In this document: positions 53,323-63,158 of the stretch, one piece after another
Layout of the letters: every line of letters starts with the position of its first letter
Numbering within the stretch: position 1 is the first letter of the stretch
DNA from: Mesorhizobium sp. Z1-4
Lineage (GTDB): Bacteria; Pseudomonadota; Alphaproteobacteria; Rhizobiales; Rhizobiaceae
DNA length: 64,000 nt
Direction of reading: 5' to 3'
Assembly (NCBI RefSeq): GCF_004000235.1
Contig: NZ_RCIO01000005.1
Location: 62,001-126,000 of the forward strand
Translations under genes and position numbers: made by a program
Notes under the pieces: model-generated
Told to the model about the DNA's origin: nothing
The model's database searches: none
Seen by the model: only the letters and a program-made list of their open reading frames with translations

Positions 53323-54810
53323 ATGGCCGAGGATCCCAAAACCACGAAATCCGTGCCCGGCGTCAAGGGCAAGGCAGCCGATGTTGCCGCGCCCGAGGGC
53401 ACGCCGGTCGCTTATCCGCACACCGCAGATGCACTCGCTCCCGTGCCGCATGGCGGAAATGTCGCCTATGTGCGCACTGAGATGGTGAGTTCGGAAGCGC
53501 CGCCGGCCATGGCCTCCGGCCCCGTCGCCTGGGTGCGCCAGAACCTGTTCTCCAGCATACCGAACACGGTGCTCACGCTTTTTGCGATCTATGTGATCTA
53601 TGTGATCGTGCCGCCGCTGCTGCAGTTCGCGTTCGTCGATGCAGTGTGGTCGGGCACCGACCGAGCGGTATGCGCCACGGAGCAGCAGGGCGGCATTCAG
53701 CCCAACGGCTGGTTCGGCGCCTGCTGGGCCTATGTCGGCGCTTATGGCGAGCAGTTCATATACGGCCGTTATCCGGACGCCGAGCACTGGCGCGTCAATC
53801 TCGTGGCCGTGCTGTTTTTCGGCGGCCTGATACCGCTGCTCATTCCCTCCGCGCCGTTCAAGCGCGAGAACATCATCTTCATCAGCATCGTGTTCCCGGT
53901 CGTCGCGCTCGTGCTTCTGACCGGCGGGCACTTCGAACTCAACGGCTTCCTGCCGACCGGCTTCCTGTTCGAGCCCGGCATGCTGAAGTTCTGGGTCGAC
54001 TTCCTGCTACTTTCGGCAATCGTTGTGGGTATCGCATACGCCATTGCCCGGGCTTCCGATACGGATCCGGTGCCCGGCATGCGCGGCGCGGGCATCTTTA
54101 TGGCCGGCATCGCGGTCATCATGGCCATCTTCGCGGTGGATTTCGGTCTTGAGCATGTGCCGACCGACCGCTGGGGCGGCCTGCTGGTCACAATGGTGAT
54201 CGCCGTTACCGGCATCGCCGTTTCGCTGCCCATCGGCATCGTTCTGGCGCTCGGGCGGCGTTCGCATATGCCGATCGTGCGTTTCTTCTCGGTGGTCTTC
54301 ATCGAGTTCTGGCGCGGTGTGCCGCTGATCACGGTGCTCTTCATGTCGTCGGTCATGCTGCCGCTTTTCCTGCCCGAGGGTGTGACGTTCGACAAGCTGC
54401 TGCGGGCGCTGGTGGGCGTGGCGATGTTTGCCTCCGCCTATATGGCCGAGGTTGTGCGTGGCGGCCTTCAGGCCATTCCGAAAGGCCAGTTCGAAGGCGC
54501 GATGGCGCTCGGCCTCAACTATAACCAGATGATGCGCATGATCATCATGCCGCAGGCGCTGAAACTGGTCATCCCGGGCATCGTCAACACCTTCATTGGC
54601 CTGTTCAAGGACACCACGCTGGTGCTGATCATCGGCCTGTTCGACTTCCTTGGCCAGATTCAGTCATCCTTCACCGACCCGACCTGGGCCTCGCCGGTTC
54701 AGGCGCTTTCGGCGTATCTTTTCGCGGCGTTCGTCTATTTCGTGTTCTGCTTCGGCATGTCGCGATATTCGATATTCATGGAGCGCCGACTCGATACCGG
54801 CCATAGATAA
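53323..54810 (+). CDS. aapM: General L-amino acid ABC transporter, permease AapM
   Basis: The second permease. Its transport domain has [40 protein letters not shown] and [20 protein letters not shown], ending [19 protein letters not shown]. At 495 residues it is longer than the AapM I remember from Rhizobium (about 385): there is an extra Pro/Ala-rich N-terminus and an insert of about 60 residues with two more hydrophobic segments ([40 protein letters not shown]) before the transport domain. It starts one base after aapQ. Confidence 0.94.
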   Translation: MAEDPKTTKSVPGVKGKAADVAAPEGTPVAYPHTADALAPVPHGGNVAYVRTEMVSSEAPPAMASGPVAWVRQNLFSSIPNTVLTLFAIYVIYVIVPPLLQFAFVDAVWSGTDRAVCATEQQGGIQPNGWFGACWAYVGAYGEQFIYGRYPDAEHWRVNLVAVLFFGGLIPLLIPSAPFKRENIIFISIVFPVVALVLLTGGHFELNGFLPTGFLFEPGMLKFWVDFLLLSAIVVGIAYAIARASDTDPVPGMRGAGIFMAGIAVIMAIFAVDFGLEHVPTDRWGGLLVTMVIAVTGIAVSLPIGIVLALGRRSHMPIVRFFSVVFIEFWRGVPLITVLFMSSVMLPLFLPEGVTFDKLLRALVGVAMFASAYMAEVVRGGLQAIPKGQFEGAMALGLNYNQMMRMIIMPQALKLVIPGIVNTFIGLFKDTTLVLIIGLFDFLGQIQSSFTDPTWASPVQALSAYLFAAFVYFVFCFGMSRYSIFMERRLDTGHR

Positions 54811-54854
54811 CAACGGCCTCAAAGGCCAAGCGGATCAGATAGGGGAACCGCCAA

Positions 54855-55658
54855 ATGACGAGTGAAAACGCAGTTCGTGCCGACGACATCTCTGTCGACC
54901 GTTCGCGAATGCAGATATCCGACACGGACGTCGCAATCGAAATCACCGACATGCACAAATGGTATGGTGACTTTCATGTCCTGAAGGACATCAACCTCAA
55001 GGTCATGCGCGGCGAACGCATTGTCGTTTGCGGCCCGTCCGGTTCGGGTAAATCCACCATGATCCGCTGCATCAACCGGCTTGAGGAACACCAGAAAGGT
55101 TCCATCGTCGTCGACGGTATCGAGCTCACCAACGATCTGAAGAAGATCGACGAGGTGCGCCGCGAGGTCGGCATGGTGTTCCAGCACTTCAACCTGTTCC
55201 CCCATTTGACCATTCTGGAAAACTGCACCCTGGCGCCGATCTGGGTCCGCAAGACGCCGAAGAAGGAAGCCGAGGCGACGGCGATGCACTTCCTGGAAAG
55301 GGTCAAGATCCCCGAGCAGGCCAACAAATATCCGGGCCAGCTTTCCGGCGGTCAGCAACAGCGCGTGGCGATTGCCCGTTCGCTTTGCATGAACCCGCGC
55401 ATCATGCTGTTCGACGAACCGACCTCGGCGCTCGATCCCGAAATGATCAAGGAAGTGCTGGAAACCATGGTCGGCCTCGCCGAAGAGGGCATGACCATGA
55501 TCTGCGTCACCCACGAGATGGGCTTCGCGCGCCAGGTCGCCAACCGCGTGATCTTCATGGATCAGGGCCAGATCGTGGAGCAGAACACGCCGGCCGAATT
55601 CTTCGACAACCCGCAGCACGAGCGCACCAAGCTCTTCCTCAGCCAGATCCTGCACTGA
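54855..55658 (+). CDS. aapP: General L-amino acid ABC transporter, ATP-binding protein
   Basis: The ATPase that powers AapQM. The 267-residue protein has Walker [10 protein letters not shown] at residues 60-68, the signature [15 protein letters not shown] and Walker [16 protein letters not shown], then the switch His in [13 protein letters not shown]. The first 28 residues are a polar extension. It starts 44 bases after aapM. A strong terminator with a TTCG loop follows at 55696-55720, so the operon is aapJQMP. Confidence 0.96.
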   Translation: MTSENAVRADDISVDRSRMQISDTDVAIEITDMHKWYGDFHVLKDINLKVMRGERIVVCGPSGSGKSTMIRCINRLEEHQKGSIVVDGIELTNDLKKIDEVRREVGMVFQHFNLFPHLTILENCTLAPIWVRKTPKKEAEATAMHFLERVKIPEQANKYPGQLSGGQQQRVAIARSLCMNPRIMLFDEPTSALDPEMIKEVLETMVGLAEEGMTMICVTHEMGFARQVANRVIFMDQGQIVEQNTPAEFFDNPQHERTKLFLSQILH

Positions 55659-55695
55659 CCGGGCGGCCCGCGGGCACGACAACTCGACATCTCGG

Positions 55696-55720
55696 ACCGG
55701 CGCTTCGGCGCCGGTTTTTT
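55696..55720 (+). terminator. Rho-independent terminator of aapJQMP
   Basis: Perfect 8-bp stem ACCGGCGC with GCGCCGGT around a TTCG tetraloop, followed by six T, 37 bases after the aapP stop. Confidence 0.92.
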
Positions 55721-55740
55721 GTTGTCCGGGCGGCGCGGTA

Positions 55741-56991
55741 TCAGGCGGGCGGTGCCGCCTTGGTTTCGCTCTTCGGCGGCTGGCAGGCATCGAAGCCGTA
55801 AAGCCAGTCGAGCTCCGCCGCGAGCTGCCTGCCGGAGCGTCCCCGCAGGATGAGATTGCGGGCCAGCGCGATCGGCCCTGACGCGTGCCAGGCGAAATGG
55901 TTGAAGCGCCCGCGCGCTTCGACGCGTTTGATGCGCGGCCGCCTGACAGCTTCATAGCGGGCAAGCGCACCGGCGATATCGTCGGGCGTCGCCGCCACCA
56001 GATTGGCAAGCATGATCGCGTCTTCCATCGCCATAGCCGCGCCCTGCGCCGCAAAGGGCGTCAGCGCGTGCGCCGCGTCGCCGATCAGCGCCACGCTCGC
56101 CCCGCCGGTCCATGGGTGGTCCGGCGGCACTTCGCGGATCGGCCACAGGCTCCAGGGGGCTGCCTCGCGCGCCAGTGTCGCCAGCGGTGCCGCCGTTCCG
56201 CGCATCAGCCTGGCCAGAACCTCCGTATCGCCGGTTTCGCCGGGGCGCGCGGCCGCGTGTTTGGCATCCACGATCACGACGAGATTGACGGCCGTACCGC
56301 CGCGGATCGGATAGGCAACAAGGTGGAAACGCTTGTGCGCGTAGACCGTCACGCAGTCGGCGGGCATCGCTTCCAGCAGCGACTGGCCGAGCGGCCCGTT
56401 GGCGCGCACGGTGCTGCGCCAGGCCGAAAAGCCGCTGTAGTTGGGGGCGGCATCGCGCGTGCCGAGATTGCGCACCGTGGAGCCGACGCCGTCGGCCCCG
56501 ACCAGAAGCAGGCAGGCGGCTTCTTTCACGTCGCCGGCAACGTCGATTGAAACGGTCACGCCACGCGGATGAAACGCCGCATCCGCCAGCCGGGCGCCGG
56601 TCACCAGCCTTATGTCGGGTTCGCGTTTCGCGCGGGCCAGAAGTGCGGTCTGCAGGTCGGCCCGGTGCGCGACAAGGTAAGGCGCGCCCCAGCGGTCTTC
56701 CGCACGGCTGCCGAGCGGCACTTCCGCTAGCCGCCGCAATTTGCGCGCCTCGCGCACAACCACCGCCCGCGGCTCCACGGCGCTCGGGATCAGATGTTCA
56801 AGAACGCCGAGATGCGCCAGAACCCGAGTAGCGTTGGGCGAAAGCTGGATGCCGGAGCCGGCGTCTTCGAGTTGCGGCGCCTGTTCGAACAGCTGGACGG
56901 AAAAGCCGTTTTTCGCAAACGCGATAGCCGCCGTCAGGCCGGCAATGCCGGCGCCGGCAATGACGATCTGCCGTGAGCGCCGGGTATCCAT
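55741..56991 (-). CDS. FAD-dependent aromatic-ring monooxygenase family protein
   Basis: A 416-residue flavoprotein of the salicylate hydroxylase/UbiH group. The FAD-binding GAGIAG motif is at residues 13-18, with the Glu of VQLFEQ binding ribose; the DG motif is VGADGVGSTVRNLG, and the second FAD motif is LIGDAAHALTPFAAQGAAMA. Such enzymes hydroxylate aromatic rings with NAD(P)H and oxygen. No catabolic or ubiquinone genes are nearby, so the substrate is unknown. A zinc-finger complex I gene lies 21 bases beyond its start. Confidence 0.9.
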   Translation of the reverse strand: MDTRRSRQIVIAGAGIAGLTAAIAFAKNGFSVQLFEQAPQLEDAGSGIQLSPNATRVLAHLGVLEHLIPSAVEPRAVVVREARKLRRLAEVPLGSRAEDRWGAPYLVAHRADLQTALLARAKREPDIRLVTGARLADAAFHPRGVTVSIDVAGDVKEAACLLLVGADGVGSTVRNLGTRDAAPNYSGFSAWRSTVRANGPLGQSLLEAMPADCVTVYAHKRFHLVAYPIRGGTAVNLVVIVDAKHAAARPGETGDTEVLARLMRGTAAPLATLAREAAPWSLWPIREVPPDHPWTGGASVALIGDAAHALTPFAAQGAAMAMEDAIMLANLVAATPDDIAGALARYEAVRRPRIKRVEARGRFNHFAWHASGPIALARNLILRGRSGRQLAAELDWLYGFDACQPPKSETKAAPPA

Positions 56992-57012
56992 GAGGCTGCC
57001 GCGCCCGCGCCG

Positions 57013-57258
57013 TCAGGCGGCCTTGCTTGTATAGGCGCAGCCCTCGGGCTTCGTTTCTTCGCCATGCAGCTTGGCGTTATAGGCAAAGAGCGTGGAGCAG
57101 TAGGGGCATACGATCTCGTTCTCGTCACCCATGTCGAGGAACACATGCGGATGGTCGAATGGCGGGTTTGCGCCGACGCATTTGAATTCCTTGACGCCGA
57201 TTTCCACCTTGTGGTGGCCCGCATCGTTCTGGAAATGCGGAATATGGTGGCCTGCCAT
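57013..57258 (-). CDS. Zinc-finger protein, NDUFS6-like complex I accessory subunit
   Basis: An 81-residue protein of the zf-CHCC family. Zinc ligands are the Cys in VKEFKCVGANPPFDHPHVF, the His in that stretch and the pair in VCPYCSTLF. This matches the 13-kDa NDUFS6 accessory subunit of complex I, which alphaproteobacteria encode apart from nuo. With the NDUFS4-like gene at 48895 it gives two such subunits within 8.5 kb. It is divergent from ppk and 21 bases upstream of the FAD monooxygenase. Confidence 0.9.
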   Translation of the reverse strand: MAGHHIPHFQNDAGHHKVEIGVKEFKCVGANPPFDHPHVFLDMGDENEIVCPYCSTLFAYNAKLHGEETKPEGCAYTSKAA

Positions 57259-57440
57259 GATGTACTCCCCGGAAAACGGACCGGCCGCGCCTGCGGCGCC
57301 GATTGCAATCGGTTTGAAACATCTGGCAATTCAATGCAAGCGAGCTGTGGAGAATCTGTCGGCACTTGTGATGCGCCGGCGGGCCGATCGAACTAAGATG
57401 TTGGGGCAGGCGAGGGGTGCGCCGGCAGTTGGAGAGTGCG

Positions 57441-59651
57441 ATGAACGAGTTGAGGCCGCTCAAGGCCGAATTCGCGGACGGTTCGAAAGGCCTGCCCGGC
57501 GGAACCGATCCCAGCCCGGATCGTTTCGTCAACCGGGAGTTTTCCTGGCTGCAATTCAACCAGCGTGTCCTGGCCGAATCGCAGAACCCCAACCACCCGC
57601 TGCTGGAGCGCCTGCGTTTCCTGACCATCTCCGCCGCCAATCTCGACGAGTTCTTTATGGTGCGGGTCGCCGGCCTTGCCGGCCAGGTGCGTGAGGGCAT
57701 TGCCACTCGCAGCGACGATGGCCGGACCCCGCAGGAGCAGCTCGACAACATCCTGCTTGAGGTCGAGCAGTTGCAGGCCGCACAGCACAAATCCCTGGCC
57801 AATCTGGCGTCGATGCTGGCAGCCGAGGGCATTCTCATCGTCCGCCCCGAACAGCTGACCGAGGCGGACCGCGAGTGGCTTGCGCGGCATTTTGAGGAAG
57901 CGATCTTCCCGGTGATGACGCCGCTGTCGATCGATCCGGCGCATCCGTTTCCGTTCATTCCCAATCTCGGTTTCTCGCTGGCGCTCCGGCTGACGCAGCG
58001 GCGCTCCGGTGACGAAATGACGGCGCTGCTGCGCGTGCCGGTCTCGCTTGCGCGTTATGTGCGCCTGCCCGACCAGGAGAGCACGGTCCGCTTCGTGGCG
58101 CTCGAAGACGTCATCTCTATGCACATCCACCGGCTGTTCCCGGGCTACGATGTCGGCGGCCTCGGCACGTTCCGCATCATCCGCGACAGCGACATCGAGG
58201 TCGAGGAGGAGGCGGAAGATCTTGTGCGCCTGTTCGAATCGGCGCTGAAGCGCCGGCGCCGGGGGCAGGTCATCCGCATCGAATTCTCCGGCGAAATGCC
58301 CGAGATGCTGCGGGATTTCGTCTCCGGGCAGCTCGGCGTCGCGCCCAGCCGCATTTCCACCTTGAACGGACCGCTGGCCATCAACCAGCTGTCGGACATT
58401 GTCTCGCTGCCGCGCGATGACCTCAAATTCGCGCCCTACAATCCGCGGTTTCCCGAGCGCATCCGCGACCATGGCGGCGACTGCTTTGCCGCCATCCGCG
58501 AGAAGGACATCGTCGTCCACCACCCGTATGAATCCTTCGACGTCGTGGTTCAGTTCCTGCGCCAGGCGGCGATGGACCCGGATGTCGTCGCCATCAAGCA
58601 GACGCTCTACCGCACCTCAAACGACAGTCCCATTGTCCGGGCGCTCATCGACGCCGCCGAGGCCGGCAAGTCGGTCACCGCTCTCGTCGAACTCAAGGCG
58701 CGTTTCGACGAGGAGGCCAATATCCGCTGGGCGCGCGACCTGGAGCGGGCCGGCGTTCAGGTCGTATTCGGGTTCCTGGAGTTGAAGACCCACGCCAAGA
58801 TGTCGCTTGTCGTGCGCCGGGAAGACGGCCGGCTGCGCAACTATGTGCATCTGGGCACCGGCAATTATCATCCCATCACCGCGCGCATCTACACCGACCT
58901 GTCCTACTTCACCACCAGTCCCGAAATCGCCCGCGACGTGGCGCAGGTGTTCAACTACATAACTGGTTATGCGGAGCCTGCCGACGAGATGAAGATCGCC
59001 ATTTCGCCGTTTTCGCTCCGCCAGCGCATTGTCGGCCATATCGAGGACGAGATCGCTCACGCCGTGGCCGGGCGCCCGGCACAGATCTGGATGAAGATGA
59101 ACTCGCTCGTCGATCCTGCGATCATCGACGCGCTGTATAATGCCAGCCGGGCAGGGGTGAGCGTCGATCTAGTGGTGCGCGGCATCTGCTGCCTGCGCCC
59201 GCAGGTGCCGGGTCTTTCCGACAACATCCGCGTAAAGTCCATCGTCGGACGTTTCCTCGAGCACAGCCGCATCTATTGTTTCGGCAACGGCGCGGGTCTG
59301 CCCTCCGACGAGGCGATCGTTTATTTCTCGTCCGCCGATCTGATGCCGCGCAATCTCGACCACCGGGTCGAGACGCTGGTGCCGATCACCAATGCAACTG
59401 TGCATGAGCAGGTGCTGGGGCAGATCATGCTCGGCAACATCATGGACAACCGTCAGAGTTTCGAAGTATTGCCCGATGGCACGTCGCGGCGCATGGCGCC
59501 GGACGAGGGTGAAGAGCCGTTCAATGCTCAGGAATATTTCATGACCAATCCGAGCCTTTCCGGCAGGGGCGATGCGCTCAAATCCCACGCGCCGAAGCGC
59601 ATCGCGCGCTACCGGCGCGAGAAGAAAGCCGGCGTGGCCCGCCGTCCATGA
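57441..59651 (+). CDS. ppk: Polyphosphate kinase
   Basis: Ppk1 makes polyphosphate from ATP. The 736-residue protein has the N-terminal [20 protein letters not shown], the central catalytic part with [34 protein letters not shown] and the autophosphorylated His in [19 protein letters not shown], and C-terminal [20 protein letters not shown] 57441 has GGAGAG upstream; the open frame begins at 57417. Its stop overlaps the ppx start by four bases, so the synthetic and degradative enzymes are translationally coupled. Confidence 0.97.
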   Translation: MNELRPLKAEFADGSKGLPGGTDPSPDRFVNREFSWLQFNQRVLAESQNPNHPLLERLRFLTISAANLDEFFMVRVAGLAGQVREGIATRSDDGRTPQEQLDNILLEVEQLQAAQHKSLANLASMLAAEGILIVRPEQLTEADREWLARHFEEAIFPVMTPLSIDPAHPFPFIPNLGFSLALRLTQRRSGDEMTALLRVPVSLARYVRLPDQESTVRFVALEDVISMHIHRLFPGYDVGGLGTFRIIRDSDIEVEEEAEDLVRLFESALKRRRRGQVIRIEFSGEMPEMLRDFVSGQLGVAPSRISTLNGPLAINQLSDIVSLPRDDLKFAPYNPRFPERIRDHGGDCFAAIREKDIVVHHPYESFDVVVQFLRQAAMDPDVVAIKQTLYRTSNDSPIVRALIDAAEAGKSVTALVELKARFDEEANIRWARDLERAGVQVVFGFLELKTHAKMSLVVRREDGRLRNYVHLGTGNYHPITARIYTDLSYFTTSPEIARDVAQVFNYITGYAEPADEMKIAISPFSLRQRIVGHIEDEIAHAVAGRPAQIWMKMNSLVDPAIIDALYNASRAGVSVDLVVRGICCLRPQVPGLSDNIRVKSIVGRFLEHSRIYCFGNGAGLPSDEAIVYFSSADLMPRNLDHRVETLVPITNATVHEQVLGQIMLGNIMDNRQSFEVLPDGTSRRMAPDEGEEPFNAQEYFMTNPSLSGRGDALKSHAPKRIARYRREKKAGVARRP

Positions 59652-61162
59652 ATTCGTTCAACCAGGGCAGGCTGCAGGACCGCAATCCGCTGTCTGTGAT
59701 CGATATCGGATCAAACTCGATCCGCCTTGTCGTTTATGAAGGCGTGGCGCGCTCGCCCACCGTCCTTTTCAACGAAAAGATGCTGGCCGGCCTTGGCCGC
59801 AACATTGTCACCACCGGCAAGCTCGATGCCGACGGCGTGGCCCGTGCGATCAACGAGTTCCGCCGCTTTCGCGCCCTGTCCGAGCAGGCCGGCTCCGACG
59901 GCATTCACGTCATCGCAACGGCCGCTGCGCGCGAGGCCGAAAACGGCCACGACTTCATCGAGCGCGTGGAGGAAATTCTCGGCACCGAGATCCAGGTGCT
60001 CACCGGCCGAGAGGAAGCGCGTTATTCCGCACTCGGCGTCATCTGCGGTTTTCACAATGCCGATGGCATTGCCGGCGACCTTGGCGGCGGCAGCCTCGAA
60101 CTGGTCGACGTGAAAGGCGACGAAATCGGCGACGGCATCACTTTGCCGCTGGGTGGCCTGCGCCTGCAGGATTCGGCAGGCGGTTCGCCGACGGAGGCCG
60201 CGCGTATCGCACGCAGGGAACTCAAGCGGGCGGAGCTGCTGAAGGGCGGCGAGGGGCGTGTCTTTTATGCGGTCGGCGGCACCTGGCGAAATCTCGCCCG
60301 CCTGCACATGCTGGCGACGGGCTACCCGCTGCATGTGATGCACAATTACGAGTTCGACATTCAGAAGTCGGCCGCTTTTCTGGCCCGTGTCGCCCGCGGC
60401 GATATCGACAAGATCAAGGGAATCAACCGCATCTCCAAAATGCGCCGCGCGCTGCTGCCTTATGGCGCGGCGGTGCTGCAGGAGATCATCAAGTCGATGA
60501 AGCCCTCGAAGATCGTCGTTTCGGCGCTCGGCGTGCGCGAGGGCTATCTGTTTTCGCTGCTGGACGAAAAGCAGCGCGCCGCCGACCCCCTGATTTCGGC
60601 GGCCGAGGAGCTGGCCGTCTTGCGCGCGCGCTCCGTTACCCATGCGCGCGAGCTGGCGCAATGGACCGGGGAAACGCTTGCCGCTTTCGGCATCGGGGAA
60701 GAGCCGGCCGAGGAGCGCTACCGCAAGGCCGCATGCCTGATGGCCGACATCGGCTGGCGCGCGCATCCCGAATATCGCGGCACCCAGTCGCTCAACATCA
60801 TTTCGCACGCGTCCTTCATCGGTATCGACCATCCGGGCAGGGCGCTGATCGCGCTCACCATCATGTATCGCTACGAAGGCATCTACGAAGACATGGTGAG
60901 CCCCGAATTGCGCGGCTTGGCGGGTTCCCGGTTTGTCGAACGCGCGCGCTTGCTCGGCGCCATGATGCGCGTGGTCTATCTGCTTTCGGCTGCCATGCCG
61001 GGCATCATGCCGAAGCTCAGATGGGTGAAACGCGACGACGGCGGCCTGACCTTGACGGTGCCGCGCGAGCACGCGGCCCTGATGGGCGAGCGGCCGGAGG
61101 CCCGGCTGTCGCATCTCGCCAAGGTCAGCGGCCTCGACCTGAAGCTCGGACTGGCGGACTAG
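59648..61162 (+). CDS. ppx: Exopolyphosphatase
   Basis: Ppx removes phosphates from the end of polyphosphate (some members also hydrolyse pppGpp). The 504-residue protein has the sugar-kinase/actin-like fold: [14 protein letters not shown] near residues 19-32, [14 protein letters not shown], and [13 protein letters not shown] for the second phosphate loop. The C-terminal HD-like helical region follows, with [20 protein letters not shown]. It overlaps ppk by four bases and converges on an amidotransferase gene, overlapping its stop. Confidence 0.95.
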   Translation: MNSFNQGRLQDRNPLSVIDIGSNSIRLVVYEGVARSPTVLFNEKMLAGLGRNIVTTGKLDADGVARAINEFRRFRALSEQAGSDGIHVIATAAAREAENGHDFIERVEEILGTEIQVLTGREEARYSALGVICGFHNADGIAGDLGGGSLELVDVKGDEIGDGITLPLGGLRLQDSAGGSPTEAARIARRELKRAELLKGGEGRVFYAVGGTWRNLARLHMLATGYPLHVMHNYEFDIQKSAAFLARVARGDIDKIKGINRISKMRRALLPYGAAVLQEIIKSMKPSKIVVSALGVREGYLFSLLDEKQRAADPLISAAEELAVLRARSVTHARELAQWTGETLAAFGIGEEPAEERYRKAACLMADIGWRAHPEYRGTQSLNIISHASFIGIDHPGRALIALTIMYRYEGIYEDMVSPELRGLAGSRFVERARLLGAMMRVVYLLSAAMPGIMPKLRWVKRDDGGLTLTVPREHAALMGERPEARLSHLAKVSGLDLKLGLAD

Positions 61163-61935
61163 CTCCCCCGTCCCCTCGCGTAGTCACGCACTGCCAGGCC
61201 GAAGGCTTGGAACAGCGCCCGGTTCACCGGGTTGGTCTCGGGGTCGTATTCCGCGTGCCACTGCACGCCCAGCGCAAAGCCCTTCGCACCGTCTATCTTG
61301 ATTGCCTCGATCGTCTCGTCTTCAGCAATGCCTTCCACCACAACGCGTGTGCCGGTTTCGAGAATACCCTGGCCGTGCAGCGAGTTCACACGGATCGTCT
61401 CGCGGCCGAAAAGTCCTGCGAATGTGCCGCCCGGTGTCAGCCGCACATCGTGCCGGTCGGCGAACACAACCTCCGGATCGGGATGAATTTCGCCGTTTTC
61501 CAGCCGTGGCATGCGGTGGTTCATCCGCCCAGGGATTTCCCGTATCTCCGGATGCAGCGTGCCGCCATAAGCAACGTTCATTTCCTGAAAGCCGCGGCAG
61601 ATGCCGAAGATCGGCACACCCTGCGCCACGCAGGCCTCCACCAGCGGCAGCGCAACCGAATCGCGGTCCTGATCGTAGGGTTCGTGTTTCGTGTCAGGTT
61701 CGGTGTTGAAACGGCTCGGATGCACATTGGCCCGCGCGCCCGTGAGCACGATGCCGTCGACCGCATCGAGCAGGTCGCCGATGCCGGTGATGTTGGGTTC
61801 GCCCGCGAAAATCAGCGGCAGCGCACCGGTGACGGAAGCGATCGAGGCGAGGTTGCGTTCGCCCGTCATCTGCACCGCGAAGCGGTTTTCGACGATGTAG
61901 CGATTTCCGATCACGCCGACGACAGGTCTTTTCAT
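61159..61935 (-). CDS. Class I glutamine amidotransferase-like gamma-glutamyl hydrolase (peptidase C26)
   Basis: A 258-residue protein of the PuuD/C26 group. The nucleophile Cys lies in IFGICRGFQEMNVAYGGTLH, and the partner His-x-Glu in ALGVQWHAEYDP near the C-terminus; NSLHGQGI is the usual companion. It probably hydrolyses gamma-glutamyl bonds such as in gamma-glutamyl-GABA. ATG 61935 was chosen; a GTG at 61956 overlaps the rnd stop as GTGA and would add seven residues. It lies downstream of rnd and converges on ppx. Confidence 0.88.
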   Translation of the reverse strand: MKRPVVGVIGNRYIVENRFAVQMTGERNLASIASVTGALPLIFAGEPNITGIGDLLDAVDGIVLTGARANVHPSRFNTEPDTKHEPYDQDRDSVALPLVEACVAQGVPIFGICRGFQEMNVAYGGTLHPEIREIPGRMNHRMPRLENGEIHPDPEVVFADRHDVRLTPGGTFAGLFGRETIRVNSLHGQGILETGTRVVVEGIAEDETIEAIKIDGAKGFALGVQWHAEYDPETNPVNRALFQAFGLAVRDYARGRGS

Positions 61936-61952
61936 CGCTGCCTGGCCCCCGC

Positions 61953-63119
61953 TCACTCCGCCGCCGCAGGCAGATCGAATACCTCGATCCTGCGATCCTG
62001 GAACCTGATCGCGATTTCGCCCCGTACGAGCTGCAATGCCCGGTCGCCGAAAACCTCGCGTCGCCAGCCCGAAAGCGCGGCCACCTCGGCCTCTTCGCCG
62101 CTGGCGGCGATCCGGTCGATATCGTCGCTGGAGGCGAGCACCTTGGGTGCCACGCCTTCCCGTTCGGCCACCAGTTTCAGCAGCACCTTCAGCAGCTCGG
62201 CTGCGGCATTGGCGCCTTCGGGGTTGGGCCGGTGGCGCTGCGGTTTCGGCAGGTCGTCTTTCGGGATCGCCAGCGCGGCGGTGATCGCTTCCATCAGTCC
62301 GGCGGCGGCGCTCGAGCGTTCCCAGCCGCGCGGCACGGCGCGCAGCCGTCCCAGCGCTTCCGTCGTTGCCGGCATCTGCTGGGAAATCTCCACCAGCGCA
62401 TCGTCCTTGAGGATGCGCCCGCGCGGCACGTTTCGTTCACGCGCCTCGCGCTCGCGCCAGGCCGCGATCGATATCGCTATCGCCAGCTGCTGCGGTTTGG
62501 CGTTGCGCAGTTTCAGCCGCTTCCAGGCGTCGTCCGGGTTTGGATCGTAGGTCTGGCGCGCCGTCAGCACCTCCATTTCCTCGTTCAGCCAGTGCGCCCG
62601 GTTTTCGCGCTCCAGCTCGGCGGCGAGATGACGGTAGACGTCGATGAGGTGGGTCACGTCGGCCAGCGCGTATTCCAGCTGCTTGTCCGAAAGCGGCCGC
62701 CGCCGCCAGTCGGTGAAGCGTGAGCTCTTGTCGATGCGCTCACCGGTGATTTTGTTGACCAGCTGGTCGTAGGAGACGCTGTCGCCGAAGCCGCACACCA
62801 TGGCCGCCACCTGCGTATCGAACACCGGGTGCGGGATGAGGTCTCCGAGATGGAAGATGATCTCGATGTCCTGGCGCGCGGCGTGGAAGATCTTCAGCAC
62901 CGCCTCGTCCGCCATCAGCGCGAAGAACGGAGCAAGGTCGATGCCGGGGGCCAGCGGGTCGATCAGATAGGCGGCATCCGGCGAGGCCATCTGGATAAGG
63001 CACAGCTCTGGCCAGAAAGTCGTCTCGCGAATGAACTCGGTGTCGACCGTGACGAAGTCGGATTTGCGGAGCGTTTCGATGGCCGTCTCGAGCTCGGCCT
63101 GTGTGGTGATGACGTTCAT
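61953..63119 (-). CDS. rnd: Ribonuclease D
   Basis: RNase D trims the 3' ends of tRNA precursors. The 388-residue protein has the DEDDy exonuclease acids in FVTVDTEFIRE, FHAARQDIEIIFH and YALADVTHLIDVYRHL, followed by an HRDC domain (REARERNVPRGRILKDDALV) and a second helical region. Length is standard for alphaproteobacteria. The next gene downstream, on the same strand, overlaps or nearly abuts it. Confidence 0.95.
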   Translation of the reverse strand: MNVITTQAELETAIETLRKSDFVTVDTEFIRETTFWPELCLIQMASPDAAYLIDPLAPGIDLAPFFALMADEAVLKIFHAARQDIEIIFHLGDLIPHPVFDTQVAAMVCGFGDSVSYDQLVNKITGERIDKSSRFTDWRRRPLSDKQLEYALADVTHLIDVYRHLAAELERENRAHWLNEEMEVLTARQTYDPNPDDAWKRLKLRNAKPQQLAIAISIAAWREREARERNVPRGRILKDDALVEISQQMPATTEALGRLRAVPRGWERSSAAAGLMEAITAALAIPKDDLPKPQRHRPNPEGANAAAELLKVLLKLVAEREGVAPKVLASSDDIDRIAASGEEAEVAALSGWRREVFGDRALQLVRGEIAIRFQDRRIEVFDLPAAAE

Positions 63120-63158
63120 GCGCTCTGTTTAGTGTGATTTCTCGGGCGATTGAAGCGC

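Noticed and set aside
60661-62550. A 629-codon plus-strand frame over ppx, the amidotransferase and rnd
   Set aside because: It runs across three real genes on both strands and has no recognisable domain.
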